Both the position numbers and the translations under genes were made by a program. A DNA stretch of 5,981 nucleotides from JAYENY01 sp964563465 (GTDB taxonomy: Bacteria; Patescibacteriota; Minisyncoccia; Minisyncoccales; PEYH01): NCBI GenBank assembly GCA_964563465.1, contig CAZLVZ010000029.1, positions 1 through 5,981 on the forward strand, given 5' to 3'. Of this stretch, positions 5,770 through 5,981 are shown piece by piece (positions within the stretch are counted from its first letter, which is position 1; every line of letters starts with the position of its first letter). Under the pieces are notes generated by a model, which made no database searches, was not told the origin of the DNA, and was given only the letters and a program-made list of their open reading frames with translations.

Positions 5770-5981
5770 ATGCCATTCTTTGGAAGATTATTTGGAAGAG
5801 GGCAAGGTGGGGGCGCTGGTCAAGGCAGAGGAGCGGGGCAAGGTCAAGGACGAGGATTAAACCGCCAATTAGAAGGTTCCGGTCTTGGTCCAGAAGGAGA
5901 GTGTGTTTGTCCAAGTTGTGGTGTTAAGGCACCGCATCAGACAGGTGTACCCTGTTATGAGCAGAAATGCCCTAAATGTGG
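5770..5981 (+). CDS. Second Zn-ribbon protein, Gly-rich, 3'-partial
   Basis: An open frame starts at ATG 5770 and runs off the window with no stop; 70 complete codons are visible. It begins MPFFGRLFGR, similar to MSFLKKLFGK of the gene at 1879. A Gly/Gln/Arg-rich stretch follows (residues 11-29, repeats of GQGRG type) in place of the Pro/Glu linker. The ribbon carries Cys45, Cys47, Cys50, His56, Cys62, Cys67 and Cys70. The ribbon differs from the first copy at only four of about 32 residues. It is therefore a paralog of the gene at 1879, placed at the other end of the NifX-CDF-ATPase run. A metal- or cluster-binding accessory role is inferred. About one CxxC knuckle end and a short tail are missing beyond the edge, judging from the first copy. 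Confidence 0.85.
   Translation, partial: MPFFGRLFGRGQGGGAGQGRGAGQGQGRGLNRQLEGSGLGPEGECVCPSCGVKAPHQTGVPCYEQKCPKC
5887..5981 (+). repeat. Copy 2 of the diverged direct repeat encoding the Zn ribbon
   Basis: This pairs with 2152-2246 (83/95 bases identical, no gaps) and is cut by the window edge, so the true repeat may extend further. Confidence 0.85.

Overview
This A+T-rich window most likely comes from a Candidate Phyla Radiation (Patescibacteria, Parcubacteria-like) genome assembled from a metagenome. The pointers are the 100-N scaffold gap at 4573-4672, the type of small hypothetical proteins present, and mostly Shine-Dalgarno-poor starts. TGA is used as a stop at 615-617 and 4134-4136, so this is not one of the CPR lineages that read UGA as glycine. 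The taxonomic call is a judgement from protein style, not a database result.

Layout, all genes on the + strand. At 3-617 lies the 3' part of a membrane protein with three membrane segments and a small beta-rich C-terminal domain. At 708-1139 is a secreted, helical, DUF2680-like protein. A hairpin plus a Rho-independent terminator (1156-1238) closes this part. A promoter then leads into a small AhpD/carboxymuconolactone-decarboxylase-like protein with a CxxC motif (1290-1793). From 1879 onward there is a coherent metal/Fe-S locus: a Zn-ribbon protein with a Pro/Glu linker (1879-2268), a NifX/NifB-type domain protein (2412-2849), a cation diffusion facilitator fused to a second NifX-type domain (2895-4136), a MinD-type ATPase with an inserted two-cluster ferredoxin (4133-4765, interrupted by the gap), a second such ATPase with a reduced ferredoxin (4827-5681), and a second Zn-ribbon protein running off the window (5770-end).

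The last six genes look like one functional unit, flanked by paralogous Zn-ribbon genes that share both promoter sequence and coding sequence. NifX-type domains bind Fe-S or Fe-S-Mo cofactors, and MinD/Mrp-type ATPases with ferredoxin inserts are related to Fe-S scaffold and carrier proteins. A metal exporter covalently tied to a NifX domain suggests metal trafficking or sensing linked to cluster handling. No nitrogenase structural gene is present, so a role other than nitrogen fixation is likely.

The most notable points are these: the second ATPase has lost exactly the four cysteines that would bind one of the two clusters while keeping the four for the other; the transporter-NifX fusion; and the duplicated Zn-ribbon modules with a near-identical promoter and leader element.
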